From NCBI GenBank assembly GCA_947165555.1, contig CAMVAR010000002.1, forward strand, positions 1 to 24,002: a stretch of 24,002 nucleotides of DNA. The letters are read 5' to 3'. A program made the translations under genes and the position numbers. Origin of the DNA: an uncultured Pseudomonadota bacterium (GTDB lineage: Bacteria > Pseudomonadota > Alphaproteobacteria > Rs-D84). Shown in pieces: positions 14,814-22,023 of the stretch (the stretch's first letter is position 1; every line of letters begins with the position of its first letter). The notes below the pieces were generated by a model. It made no database searches, was not told the origin of the DNA, and saw only the letters and a program-made list of their open reading frames with translations.

Positions 14814-16067
14814 ATGTTTACAAAGTTAGAACGAAAAATTGCATTCAGATATTTGGGCGCGCGGCGGCGCGGGTTTGGGTCTGTGGTGTCGTGGGTGTCG
14901 TTAATCGGCATTATGTTGGGGGTGGCGACATTGATTGTGGTGATGTCTGTGATGGGTGGTTTTCATGATACGTTGTTGGCGCGAATTGTTGGAATGAATG
15001 GGCATGTGGTTGTTTATCACCAAGATGGCGCAATCGCGGATTATGATTTTTTGATTTCGAAAATGCGTGAAAATCGTGTTGTTAATCGTGCCGTCACATC
15101 AATCGTCCCAATCGTCGAAGGCCAGGTAATGGCCAGTGCAAATGGAAATAATACCGGTGCAATGGTGCGTGGAATACGTATGGGGGATTTATTGGCCAAG
15201 GTTGATTCGGGCGCGCGCATATATGGACGTGATTTGCGTGATATACGTGATGGACAATTGGTGGCCGGTGCAACATTGGCACGGACATTGGGTGTGCATA
15301 TTGGGGATGCGGTATCGTTGGTTTCGGCAAATGGTGGAACACCGACCGCGTTTGGAACCATGCCGCGTATCATGTCTTATCCGGTTATGTCGTCGTTTTT
15401 TATGGGGATGTACGAATATGATTCTGGTTATATTTTTATGCCATTGGAAACCGCCCAGAAATATTTAAACACCGGCGATGCGGTAACGCACATTGATTTG
15501 TTCTTGGGGGACCCGGATGATACCAATGCGGTACGCGATGCGTTGATTTCTGCGTTGCCGGACGGATATGTTGTACGCGATTGGCGCGATTTAAATCGTG
15601 GATTTGTTGGCGCACTTCAGGTGGAAACAAATGTTATGTTTTTAATATTGATGCTGATAGTGATTGTTGCGGCGTTTAATATTGTGTCGTCGTTGGTTAT
15701 GTTGGTCAAAGACAAATCGCGTGACATTGCCGTGTTGCGTACATTTGGTGTGTCGCGTCGTTCGATGATGCGTATATTTATTTTGTCCGGTACCAGTATT
15801 GGGGTTATTGGGGCCACACTGGGGACATTGTTGGGCATAGTGGTTGCAATTTATATTGAACCCATTCGTAAATTTTTTCAGTGGGTTACCGGACGTGATT
15901 TATTCCCATCGGAATTATATTATTTATCAGAATTGCCGTCCAAATTGGTGCCGACGACGGTTATTGGAATTGCGCTGGTTGCGGTTGCGTTGGCATTTTT
16001 GGCAACGATTTATCCGGCATGGCGTGCCGCAAACACGGACCCCGTAGAGGTATTAAGAAACGAGTAA
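14814..16067 (+). CDS. Lipoprotein-releasing ABC transporter permease (LolC/LolE/LolF type)
   Basis: This inner-membrane permease extracts mature lipoproteins from the inner membrane and passes them to LolA for outer-membrane delivery, with LolD as the ATPase. The 417-residue length fits LolC/E. Visible are the N-terminal FxxRYLGARRRGFGSVVSWVSLIGIMLGVA segment with TM1 (about 25-50), a large periplasmic MacB-like domain (about 50-270), three C-terminal membrane helices (about 275-300, 320-350, 380-402), and the terminal motif YPAWRAANTDPVEVLRNE. Only one permease gene accompanies lolD, as in alphaproteobacteria, where a single LolC/E-like (LolF-type) subunit may act as a homodimer. I leave the symbol blank because C, E and F cannot be separated by eye. 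It lies 19 nt after the secretin-like gene. Confidence 0.92.
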   Translation: MFTKLERKIAFRYLGARRRGFGSVVSWVSLIGIMLGVATLIVVMSVMGGFHDTLLARIVGMNGHVVVYHQDGAIADYDFLISKMRENRVVNRAVTSIVPIVEGQVMASANGNNTGAMVRGIRMGDLLAKVDSGARIYGRDLRDIRDGQLVAGATLARTLGVHIGDAVSLVSANGGTPTAFGTMPRIMSYPVMSSFFMGMYEYDSGYIFMPLETAQKYLNTGDAVTHIDLFLGDPDDTNAVRDALISALPDGYVVRDWRDLNRGFVGALQVETNVMFLILMLIVIVAAFNIVSSLVMLVKDKSRDIAVLRTFGVSRRSMMRIFILSGTSIGVIGATLGTLLGIVVAIYIEPIRKFFQWVTGRDLFPSELYYLSELPSKLVPTTVIGIALVAVALAFLATIYPAWRAANTDPVEVLRNE

Positions 16068-16083
16068 TCAAGGAACTGCATAG

Positions 16084-16794
16084 ATGGCGTCGATATTAAA
16101 TTCTTTGTCAAAACCGATTCGGGGCGAAGTTGTCCTGTCGGTGCGTGATATTAAAAAGACTTTTGTCGAAGGTGGGCAACCGTTGCATATTTTGACCGGC
16201 GGCGGGTTTGATTTGCACCGTGGTGAAATTGTTGCATTGGTTGGGCCGTCTGGGTCGGGAAAATCAACATTGTTACAATGTGTGGGGTTGTTGGACAAAC
16301 CCACCGGGGGCAGTATTTTGGTCGCCGGTACACCAGTACACACAATGAATGACGAGATGCGTACAATGATACGGCGGCGTAATATGGGATTTGTGTACCA
16401 GCGTCATAATTTATTGTCTGATTTTACGGCGTTGGAAAACGTGGTTTTGCCAATGTTGGCGAATGGGGTGCGCGAATCAGATGCGGTGGTGCGGGCAATG
16501 AAATTATTAAAGTCGGCAAATGTGGCACATCGGGCGTCGCACATACCGGGCCAGATGTCGGGTGGTGAACAGCAACGTGTTGCGGTTGCGCGTGCGTTGG
16601 CGAATATGCCGGATATTTTGTTGGCCGATGAACCCACGGGCAGTTTAGACCCAAATCATGCGACAAATGTTTTTGAATTACTGTTGAATTTGGTGCGAAA
16701 AAATAAAATGGCAATGTTGTTTGTAACGCATGATATGTCGTTGGCCAACCGTGCTGATAGAAAAATCACCATAAAAAATGGTGTTGTAAAATAA
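16084..16794 (+). CDS. lolD: Lipoprotein-releasing system ATP-binding protein LolD
   Basis: LolD is the ABC ATPase that powers lipoprotein release by the LolC/E permease encoded just upstream. The 236 residues contain Walker A GPSGSGKS (54-61), a Q-loop at Gln106 (FVYQRHNLL), the signature MSGGEQQRVAVARAL (158-172), Walker B DILLADEPTGSLD (177-189) and the H-loop FVTHD. The IRRRNMGFVYQRHNLLSDFTALENV block is typical of the LolD/MacB group. An AAGGAA SD (about 16070-16075) lies in the 16-nt gap after the permease. A small CACCAT/ATGGTG hairpin at the 3' end is not followed by a U tract. Confidence 0.94.
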   Translation: MASILNSLSKPIRGEVVLSVRDIKKTFVEGGQPLHILTGGGFDLHRGEIVALVGPSGSGKSTLLQCVGLLDKPTGGSILVAGTPVHTMNDEMRTMIRRRNMGFVYQRHNLLSDFTALENVVLPMLANGVRESDAVVRAMKLLKSANVAHRASHIPGQMSGGEQQRVAVARALANMPDILLADEPTGSLDPNHATNVFELLLNLVRKNKMAMLFVTHDMSLANRADRKITIKNGVVK

Positions 16795-16827
16795 CAAAAC
16801 AACAAAAACAAAAAAAGGAGAGAAAAA

Positions 16828-17589
16828 ATGAAAGATGTAAAAAATACAACATGTGAAAAATGCTATGTTTGTACGCGTTCACAAAAGATATGGGCCTGGA
16901 TTGTATTGGGCGGAATATTTGTTTGTGGTATGATGGCGGGTGCGTTTATTTGGGAACAAAAAAATGTCCGTATGCCGGATTCTACCATATCTGTGCATGA
17001 AAATGTTGAACAATTTGTGGGGCAAGAAATTGCACCGTGCCGTGTCAAAGAAGAAAAATTATTGGACATGGTGCATCCAGACGACCATGTCCTGAATATA
17101 CGTATATATGAAACATTAGTACAAATTGGATGTGATGAAAATAAAGAAAAATTTAATAACATGTTAAAAACAGAACGCGAATTAGCTGATGCAATTGGTT
17201 ATGTTTATGGAAGGCCTGTTGATTATGTATCAAATAAAATGCGCCCATGTGAACAGATAGAAAGACAATTAAGTGACACCTTACGTGATGGCGGGGTAGA
17301 TTCAGAAGGTCATTCATATAATGCCGCCGTGTATGCAAAAATGGCCGAAGATGGTTGTCCGGAAAATTCTGACCGGTATGCGCAGTTGGCGTTGGACGAA
17401 TTGCAAATTGCCGATGGTATCAAAGTACAAGAAAGAGCTATATCAGATACAGAAATGTTTAATACCGTTGGTACCTATAAAAAACTGCAAATGCAGAACG
17501 AAGCAAAGAAGTATATTAAAAAGGTTGAAAAATTAGTCAACCCGGGGATTGATTTTATATTGGAACTGCAACGTGTTATCGAAGAATAG
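16828..17589 (+). CDS. Single-pass membrane protein with two tandem Cys-containing repeats, unknown function
   Basis: This 253-residue protein has an N-terminal cytoplasmic CEKCYVC cluster (Cys9, 12, 15), one membrane helix (about 20-42) and a soluble region presumably in the periplasm. That region contains an internal duplication. Residues 70-124 and 140-198 share a pattern: PC, then E-x-x-L, a Y/M-x-x-L/M helix, GC-x-EN, and a closing E-L-x-x-A-x-G/I-A-D-G-I. The paired cysteines Cys71/Cys102 and Cys141/Cys177 may form a disulfide in each repeat. The C-terminal 50 residues are helical and lysine-rich. I do not recognise the family. The SD is strong (AAAGGAGAG, about 16813-16821). It follows lolD by 33 nt and precedes another exported protein gene, so both probably belong to the envelope-related run. 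Confidence 0.75.
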   Translation: MKDVKNTTCEKCYVCTRSQKIWAWIVLGGIFVCGMMAGAFIWEQKNVRMPDSTISVHENVEQFVGQEIAPCRVKEEKLLDMVHPDDHVLNIRIYETLVQIGCDENKEKFNNMLKTERELADAIGYVYGRPVDYVSNKMRPCEQIERQLSDTLRDGGVDSEGHSYNAAVYAKMAEDGCPENSDRYAQLALDELQIADGIKVQERAISDTEMFNTVGTYKKLQMQNEAKKYIKKVEKLVNPGIDFILELQRVIEE

Positions 17590-17605
17590 CCAGCAGGAGA
17601 TGTGC

Positions 17606-18292
17606 ATGAATACAAAAATTCTTGGGATTTTGGGCTTGATGGCCGTGGTGGCGGTGGTGCCACCCGCCATCGCCACAGAAGATGGTTCGGGTGAATATAC
17701 GGACGTTTACGAAGATGCTGAAGATTCGGCAGGTGCGGATGTTTCCGAATTAGATGCGGATACCCCAGATGTGATTGTTGATGTGCCTGCGCCACGCGCG
17801 GTTGGGGAACGTATGACATGCCCAGAAATAAATGAACGTGTTTCTGAATTGCGCGAAGATATTAAGGCTTATCCGGAATTGGCGGCGGATTTAGAATATA
17901 TGCTATCGCGGCAACGTATACAATGCGCGCCACGCGCAAACCGTCGGCCGGTACGGAACTATGCCAATGTTAATCCGGTAATGGTTGTTGATGCGGTGTC
18001 GGTTGATGTCCAAGAAGAACCGGCATCGGTTGTTGATGTTGTATCGGTCATGCCGGAAAAACCGGTTGAACAGGCACCGGAAAAAACACCCGAAGAATTA
18101 GCCGCAGAGCAGGCCGCCGCCCAGGCAAAAATCAAAGAGAATATGGCCAATGGTTTATGCGGCGATGGAACAAAGCCAAACAGGTTTGGATGCTGTGCCG
18201 GGGAACGCTTCAAAGAAGTATCCCAGATGAAATTTGCGTGCTGTCCAACGACGGGTGATGGGGAATGCCATGAACCACTAAAAAAAGAGTAA
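17606..18292 (+). CDS. Secreted acidic protein with Cys-rich C-terminus, unknown function
   Basis: With ATG 17606 the protein has 228 residues and a clean signal peptide (MNTKILGILGLMAVVAVVPP, cleavage likely after AIA at 23). The start is supported by CAGGAG at 17594-17599. A longer frame from 17549 would begin inside the previous gene and spoil the signal. The mature N-terminal part is very acidic. The middle is rich in Val, Pro, Ala and Glu and probably disordered. The last 45 residues carry six cysteines in the pattern GLCGDGTKPN...GCCAGERF...ACCPTTGDGECHEP, suggesting a small disulfide-bonded domain. Two more cysteines lie near 73 and 112. No family is recognised. It lies 16 nt downstream of the Cys-repeat membrane protein and may act with it. 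Confidence 0.75.
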   Translation: MNTKILGILGLMAVVAVVPPAIATEDGSGEYTDVYEDAEDSAGADVSELDADTPDVIVDVPAPRAVGERMTCPEINERVSELREDIKAYPELAADLEYMLSRQRIQCAPRANRRPVRNYANVNPVMVVDAVSVDVQEEPASVVDVVSVMPEKPVEQAPEKTPEELAAEQAAAQAKIKENMANGLCGDGTKPNRFGCCAGERFKEVSQMKFACCPTTGDGECHEPLKKE

Positions 18293-18336
18293 AAAGGTGT
18301 TGATTTTATAACTGTATGGTCTTAACATTATGTTTG

Positions 18337-18342
18337 TATAAT
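18337..18342 (+). promoter_or_regulatory. -10 box for the SPFH cluster
   Basis: TATAAT (18337-18342) lies in the 72-nt gap before the first gene of the cluster. No good -35 element is visible at the expected distance. An AAAGGTG SD follows at 18352-18358. Confidence 0.4.
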
Positions 18343-18364
18343 TTTATAAACAAAGGTGCAAATT

Positions 18365-19162
18365 ATGGCAAAAATCAAAACAAAAGAAACAAAAAAATGC
18401 GAAAGTCTGACCCAGGAAGAGTTGGAAAAAGTTGTGAAATATTTTGAAAAGCCTGCAACGTGGCCATGGATTTTGGTTGCGTGCGGTTTGTTGGTGTTTT
18501 TTGGTGGACTATGGATTTTACTAGGATTGGCATTGTGTGGATTGGGCGTGTGGTTGTTGTACGATGCGGCCCAAAAACGTGTGACAGATTCGGAATTTGA
18601 TGCGATTCGTCAAAAGGCGTTTGCGATGTTACATTGTGTTGCAATGGAAAAGTTGGGCGTGGACGAGGGCGACACGGTACGCGACAATGAATTGGTTTGG
18701 GGGCCGCGTTATTATGACCGTGGTGATGCATTTTTGATTTTCAAAGAAGGTGATGATGGTGTTGTGCGTTATTCTTTGTACAACATTGTTGTTTTGGTGT
18801 TTACAAAAAAACATTTGGCGATGTATCAATGTGCGTTGGATATGCAAACCGGAAATCGTTTAAATGAATGCACCGAAGAATTTTTCTATAAAGATGTTGT
18901 GTCGGTTGGTACCGGTACAAAAACAAACACGTTATTAGAAGAAGACGAAACGTTTACGTTTATTGGTAAAAAGTCGTCCCAGGTTGTTATTTCACAGAAA
19001 AACGCGTGGGAATCTTTTGAATTACGCAATGCGGGTGGTGGTGTTATTTATGTGCCAATTCGGTCTGATGCGGTGTTAAAGCAGATGGGGGGCAGATTTG
19101 AAGAAAGCCAGGTTGATAGGATTGTAAATTCTATGCGTGCGATTTTAAGAGATAAAAAATAG
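18365..19162 (+). CDS. Two-helix membrane protein of the SPFH cluster, unknown function
   Basis: With ATG 18365 the protein has 265 residues. A charged lysine-rich N-terminus (about 1-30) is followed by two closely spaced hydrophobic segments forming a hairpin (about 36-70, rich in Trp, Leu and Gly). A large soluble domain of about 190 residues follows, presumably cytoplasmic, with mixed alpha/beta character (YSLYNIVVLVFTKKHLAMYQ, and FFYKDVVSVGTGTKTNTLLE). The second half resembles PH-like 'short helical hairpin plus beta' domains in membrane-associated bacterial proteins, but I cannot name it. A GTG at 18356 is in frame but sits in the SD, so ATG 18365 is preferred. The SPFH-SHOCT gene follows 40 nt later. 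Confidence 0.7.
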   Translation: MAKIKTKETKKCESLTQEELEKVVKYFEKPATWPWILVACGLLVFFGGLWILLGLALCGLGVWLLYDAAQKRVTDSEFDAIRQKAFAMLHCVAMEKLGVDEGDTVRDNELVWGPRYYDRGDAFLIFKEGDDGVVRYSLYNIVVLVFTKKHLAMYQCALDMQTGNRLNECTEEFFYKDVVSVGTGTKTNTLLEEDETFTFIGKKSSQVVISQKNAWESFELRNAGGGVIYVPIRSDAVLKQMGGRFEESQVDRIVNSMRAILRDKK

Positions 19163-19202
19163 TTCGTTTTTTGTGGCAAAAAAATAAAGCAGGAGTTTAC
19201 CC

Positions 19203-20186
19203 GTGGCCGAACGTGTAAAATTTAATGCGCCAAATCCAGACCTGTTGGTCTGGAAATGGCCCTCTGATGATTTAAAATTGGGGTCCCAGGTTGTTGTTAA
19301 TCAATCCCAAGATGCCGTTTTTGTTAAGGGTGGACGGGCGTTGGACGTTTTTGGTCCGGGGACGCATACGTTGGAAACTGGTAATTTGCCGTTGTTGGGC
19401 CGGCTGGTCAAATGGACGTTTGGTCAGGCAACCCCATTTACCGCCGAAGTATGGTTTATAAATAAAACTGTTCGTCGTGGATTAAAATGGGGGACGCGTG
19501 GTCCAATCCAAATAATTGACCCGGTGTATCATTTTCCGGTTGGTGTGCGGGCATTTGGCGAATGGGGGATGCGTGTTGTTGATGCACAATCGTTCGTGAA
19601 TCAGATTGTTGGTTCCCAGATGGGGGCCGATGCACAATTGGTCGAAGAATATTTTGCCGGTGAAATTATTCAACGTGCGTCGAATATGTTGGCCGAATAT
19701 ATTACAAAAAATAATATATCGATATTTAAAATTAGTGCGTATTTGAACGAACTGTCTGAGAATATACAATCGCAAATTGTCCCAGAATTTGAACGATTCG
19801 GGATTGAAATTGTTAACTTTAATGTCTCGCGCATTTCTATACCCGATGAAGATGTTAAAAAAATCCAGGATGTATTGGGTAAAAAAATGGAAGTCGAACA
19901 ATTGTCTGATGTTAATGTTTCGTCCGCGTACGCCGCCGTCAAAAACTTTGAAATATTGGGGGACGCGGCAAGAAATTCGTCAAATGGGATGGGGGCATTG
20001 TTGGGGGCCGGAATTGGTTTGGGTGCCGGTGTGCCAATGGGACGTCAGATGGCCGAATCTGCATCAGATGCGGGCGGTGGTGACGCAATGCAAAAATTGC
20101 AAAAGTTAAAACAGATGTTGGATGCAGGTCTGATTACCGAGAATGATTTTGACGCAAAAAAACAAGAAATTTTATCCAAAATATAG
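19203..20186 (+). CDS. SPFH/band-7 domain protein with C-terminal SHOCT domain (YdjI/virion-core-protein-like)
   Basis: The 327-residue protein starts at GTG 19203 behind AGGAG (19191-19195). The N-terminal and central part (about 20-250) resembles the SPFH branch often annotated as virion core protein-like or YdjI: LLVWKWPSDDLKLGSQVVVN, then FVKGGRALDVFGPGTHTLET, a beta-rich core, and a helical coiled segment ending near EIVNFNVSRISIPDEDVKKI. A glycine-rich linker follows (about 263-295). Residues 299-327 (LQKLKQMLDAGLITENDFDA, then KKQEILSKI) form a SHOCT helical hairpin. There is no signal peptide. Proteins of this type oligomerise on membranes. In this cluster it probably assembles with the flanking membrane proteins. 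Confidence 0.88.
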   Translation: MAERVKFNAPNPDLLVWKWPSDDLKLGSQVVVNQSQDAVFVKGGRALDVFGPGTHTLETGNLPLLGRLVKWTFGQATPFTAEVWFINKTVRRGLKWGTRGPIQIIDPVYHFPVGVRAFGEWGMRVVDAQSFVNQIVGSQMGADAQLVEEYFAGEIIQRASNMLAEYITKNNISIFKISAYLNELSENIQSQIVPEFERFGIEIVNFNVSRISIPDEDVKKIQDVLGKKMEVEQLSDVNVSSAYAAVKNFEILGDAARNSSNGMGALLGAGIGLGAGVPMGRQMAESASDAGGGDAMQKLQKLKQMLDAGLITENDFDAKKQEILSKI

Positions 20187-20195
20187 GATTGCACA

Positions 20196-20879
20196 ATGAA
20201 TAAAAAAAATCCGATGTTTTTATTGGGGTTGTCATGGTTTGTGGCGGCGTTGGCAATATTCATAATTGCCGTTGTTGTGCGCCCAGATGTGTATATCGAT
20301 GGTTTTTGGTGGCGTGTTGCATGGATTGAATTTTTAAATGTGTTGTTTTGGTTTGGTAATTCGGGATGGTTTGTCGGATATAAAAAAAATGCGACGATTG
20401 CGTTGACGCCTGCGGTTAATTTAATTACGTCGGTGTATTGTGTGGTCAGTTTCTTGTTAATTGTTGGGTTTTGGTCGGACGAAGCCGCATCCGGTATCCG
20501 CAAGATTCATTTGGTTATCCAGGTGGTGTTGTTTGCACTGTGGGCATTGTTAATGTTGCGTTTTCTGTTGGCGGCGCACTTTGCAGACAGCGGGTTGGAA
20601 ATTTCGGATAATGCGGCGATGGCACCGGCAAATTTGGCGCAAAAAATTAAAAGTGCAGAAACGGACTATACCGGGCCGGTTGCACAGGAAATTAAGCGGT
20701 TGCGTGAACGTATTGAATATTCATTACAAAATACTAATGTTGTGCGTACAAATCATGACTATGTGAATATGGTGAATGATATTTTGACCAGGTTGAAAAA
20801 CAAAAAAAGGACAGCCCAAGATGTACGTAAATTTATTATTGTAATCGATGAAATAAAACAAGTTACAAAAAGGGGATAA
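20196..20879 (+). CDS. Multi-pass membrane protein of the SPFH cluster, unknown function
   Basis: This 227-residue protein has four predicted membrane helices (about 8-28, 42-62, 68-90, 100-126) rich in Trp and Phe, then a cytoplasmic, helical, highly charged tail of about 95 residues (VAQEIKRLRERIEYSL..., ending IDEIKQVTKRG) that may form a coiled coil. I do not recognise a family. It starts 9 nt after the SPFH-SHOCT stop with a weak AGGA SD, and the zinc-ribbon/TPR gene begins 3 nt after its own stop, so the three are tightly linked. Confidence 0.7.
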   Translation: MNKKNPMFLLGLSWFVAALAIFIIAVVVRPDVYIDGFWWRVAWIEFLNVLFWFGNSGWFVGYKKNATIALTPAVNLITSVYCVVSFLLIVGFWSDEAASGIRKIHLVIQVVLFALWALLMLRFLLAAHFADSGLEISDNAAMAPANLAQKIKSAETDYTGPVAQEIKRLRERIEYSLQNTNVVRTNHDYVNMVNDILTRLKNKKRTAQDVRKFIIVIDEIKQVTKRG

Positions 20880-20881
20880 TA

Positions 20882-21478
20882 GTGTCGGGTATAAAGGAAT
20901 GTCCACAATGCGGTGCACCATTGGATTCGGGGGTGTCAAAGTGCGGTTATTGTAAGTCATCAATATTTGTTAGCACGGTATCGTATCTTAGTAATTATGA
21001 TAATTCACAAATTCAAAAATATATAAAATCCTATAAAGAATTGATTGCAGAAAACCCAAAAGATGATAGGGGATATTTGGGTTTGGGGATTTGCTATTTA
21101 CAATTATCTATGTTTCCATTGGCGCGCGAAAATCTGGAACAGGCGATAAAGTTGTCACCGGAAAATGCGTCTGTTTATTATTACTATTGTTTGTCGGTTA
21201 TTGCGGGGCAAAGATTGCGGTCAATGTCGGTTGGGGTAATCGAAGAATTAGTTGCGTATTTAAATACGGCCATTGAAATGGAACCAAAAAACCCATTGTA
21301 TCTGTTGTTATTGATGTTGATTAACCATGATTTTTATATTGGAAATCATCTGCGTCAGGTACGTCCGACATTTGAAGAATTGGTCGATATGTTAGATGAT
21401 GCCGATATTGACGATGATGAATTGACACGATTAAAGTCATGTGTTCGGGTTGCCGATTATTCGGAATTTGGGTTATAG
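20882..21478 (+). CDS. Zinc-ribbon and TPR-repeat protein of the SPFH cluster
   Basis: The 198-residue protein uses GTG 20882, with AAAAGGGG (about 20867-20874) as SD inside the preceding gene. Cys7, Cys10, Cys21 and Cys24 (CPQCG ... CGYC) form an N-terminal zinc ribbon. From about residue 40 it is helical with at least two TPR-like units (AENPKDDRGYLGLGICYLQL, then PENASVYYYYCLSVIAG), a typical protein-interaction scaffold. The C-terminus is acidic (DDADIDDDEL). SPFH/YdjI-type genes are often accompanied by zinc-ribbon proteins, and that association supports a shared complex. The actual role is unknown. Confidence 0.8.
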   Translation: MSGIKECPQCGAPLDSGVSKCGYCKSSIFVSTVSYLSNYDNSQIQKYIKSYKELIAENPKDDRGYLGLGICYLQLSMFPLARENLEQAIKLSPENASVYYYYCLSVIAGQRLRSMSVGVIEELVAYLNTAIEMEPKNPLYLLLLMLINHDFYIGNHLRQVRPTFEELVDMLDDADIDDDELTRLKSCVRVADYSEFGL

Positions 21479-21751
21479 GCGTGATTTGGATAAGGTTTTT
21501 TTGGGAACATAATTGCAAATAGTGCATGGGTTTGCAAGTTATACACTGAATATTACACGCTGGTAAATCTATAAATAGGAAATTTTACAGGTTTTCTGTG
21601 GTTGTGTTTATGTCGGTTTTCCGCGAGTTATGTTGTTTTTATATGGTGTTGTATGCCTGTTTTTATATACCTGATACACAAAAATGGGATAAAACAAATT
21701 TTCATATACAGGATATAATGATGCTTGTTTAACAAAACCAAGGAGTTAGAT
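21479..21751 (+). other. Intergenic region with a hairpin and a direct repeat at the XRE promoter
   Basis: No gene is seen here. TTGCAAA (21513-21519) and TTTGCAA (21531-21537) form a 7-bp hairpin without a U tract. The block TATACCTGATA (21666-21676) recurs as TATACAGGATA (21705-21715) with two mismatches, and the second copy overlaps the -10 box TATAAT (21714-21719). The repeats may be an operator for the XRE or LysR regulator encoded just downstream. Confidence 0.4.
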
Positions 21752-21979
21752 ATGACACACCAAGATATATGGCATGCAATTGATAATTTTGCGTTCCGTA
21801 ATAATATGTCCTGTTCGGGGTTGGCAAGATTTTCTGGATTGGATGCAACAACTTTTAACAAAAGCAAGCGTTGGTCGAAATATGGTCAGCCAAGATGGCC
21901 TTCGACGTACAGTATTGCAAAAATATTAAATTCCACGGGCAAAACATTAGAAGAATTTGTCAGATGTATTCAGGATTGA
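21752..21979 (+). CDS. Stand-alone XRE-type HTH protein, like the N-terminus of S24-family repressors
   Basis: With ATG 21752 behind AAGGAG (21739-21744) the protein has 75 residues. It resembles the DNA-binding N-terminal domain of alphaproteobacterial S24/LexA-like repressors (HQDIWHAIDNFAFRNNMS, then SGLARFSGLDATTFNKSKRW, PRWPSTYSIAKILNSTGK and TLEEFV). Those proteins usually continue into a peptidase or dimerisation domain of about 120-140 residues. Here the frame ends directly after the HTH domain at TGA 21977-21979, and I see no peptidase remnant downstream. It could be a natural short regulator or a truncated one. The direct repeat at its -10 box suggests autoregulation. Confidence 0.75.
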   Translation: MTHQDIWHAIDNFAFRNNMSCSGLARFSGLDATTFNKSKRWSKYGQPRWPSTYSIAKILNSTGKTLEEFVRCIQD

Positions 21980-21981
21980 AT

Positions 21982-22014
21982 ATTTGTGTTTACAAATGAA
22001 TTTGTTTGTATAAT
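21982..22014 (+). promoter_or_regulatory. Promoter and inverted-repeat operator of the LysR gene
   Basis: TATAAT (22009-22014) lies 9 nt before ATG 22024. Upstream ATTTGT (21982-21987) and ACAAAT (21992-21997) form a perfect inverted repeat spaced by 4 nt, fitting the loose T-N11-A operator pattern used by LysR proteins. No SD precedes the ATG, so the transcript may be nearly leaderless. Confidence 0.45.
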
Positions 22015-22023
22015 ATACACAAT

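Noticed and set aside
16767..16783. CACCAT/ATGGTG hairpin at the end of lolD as a terminator
   Set aside because: Short stem, inside the coding region, and not followed by a U tract.
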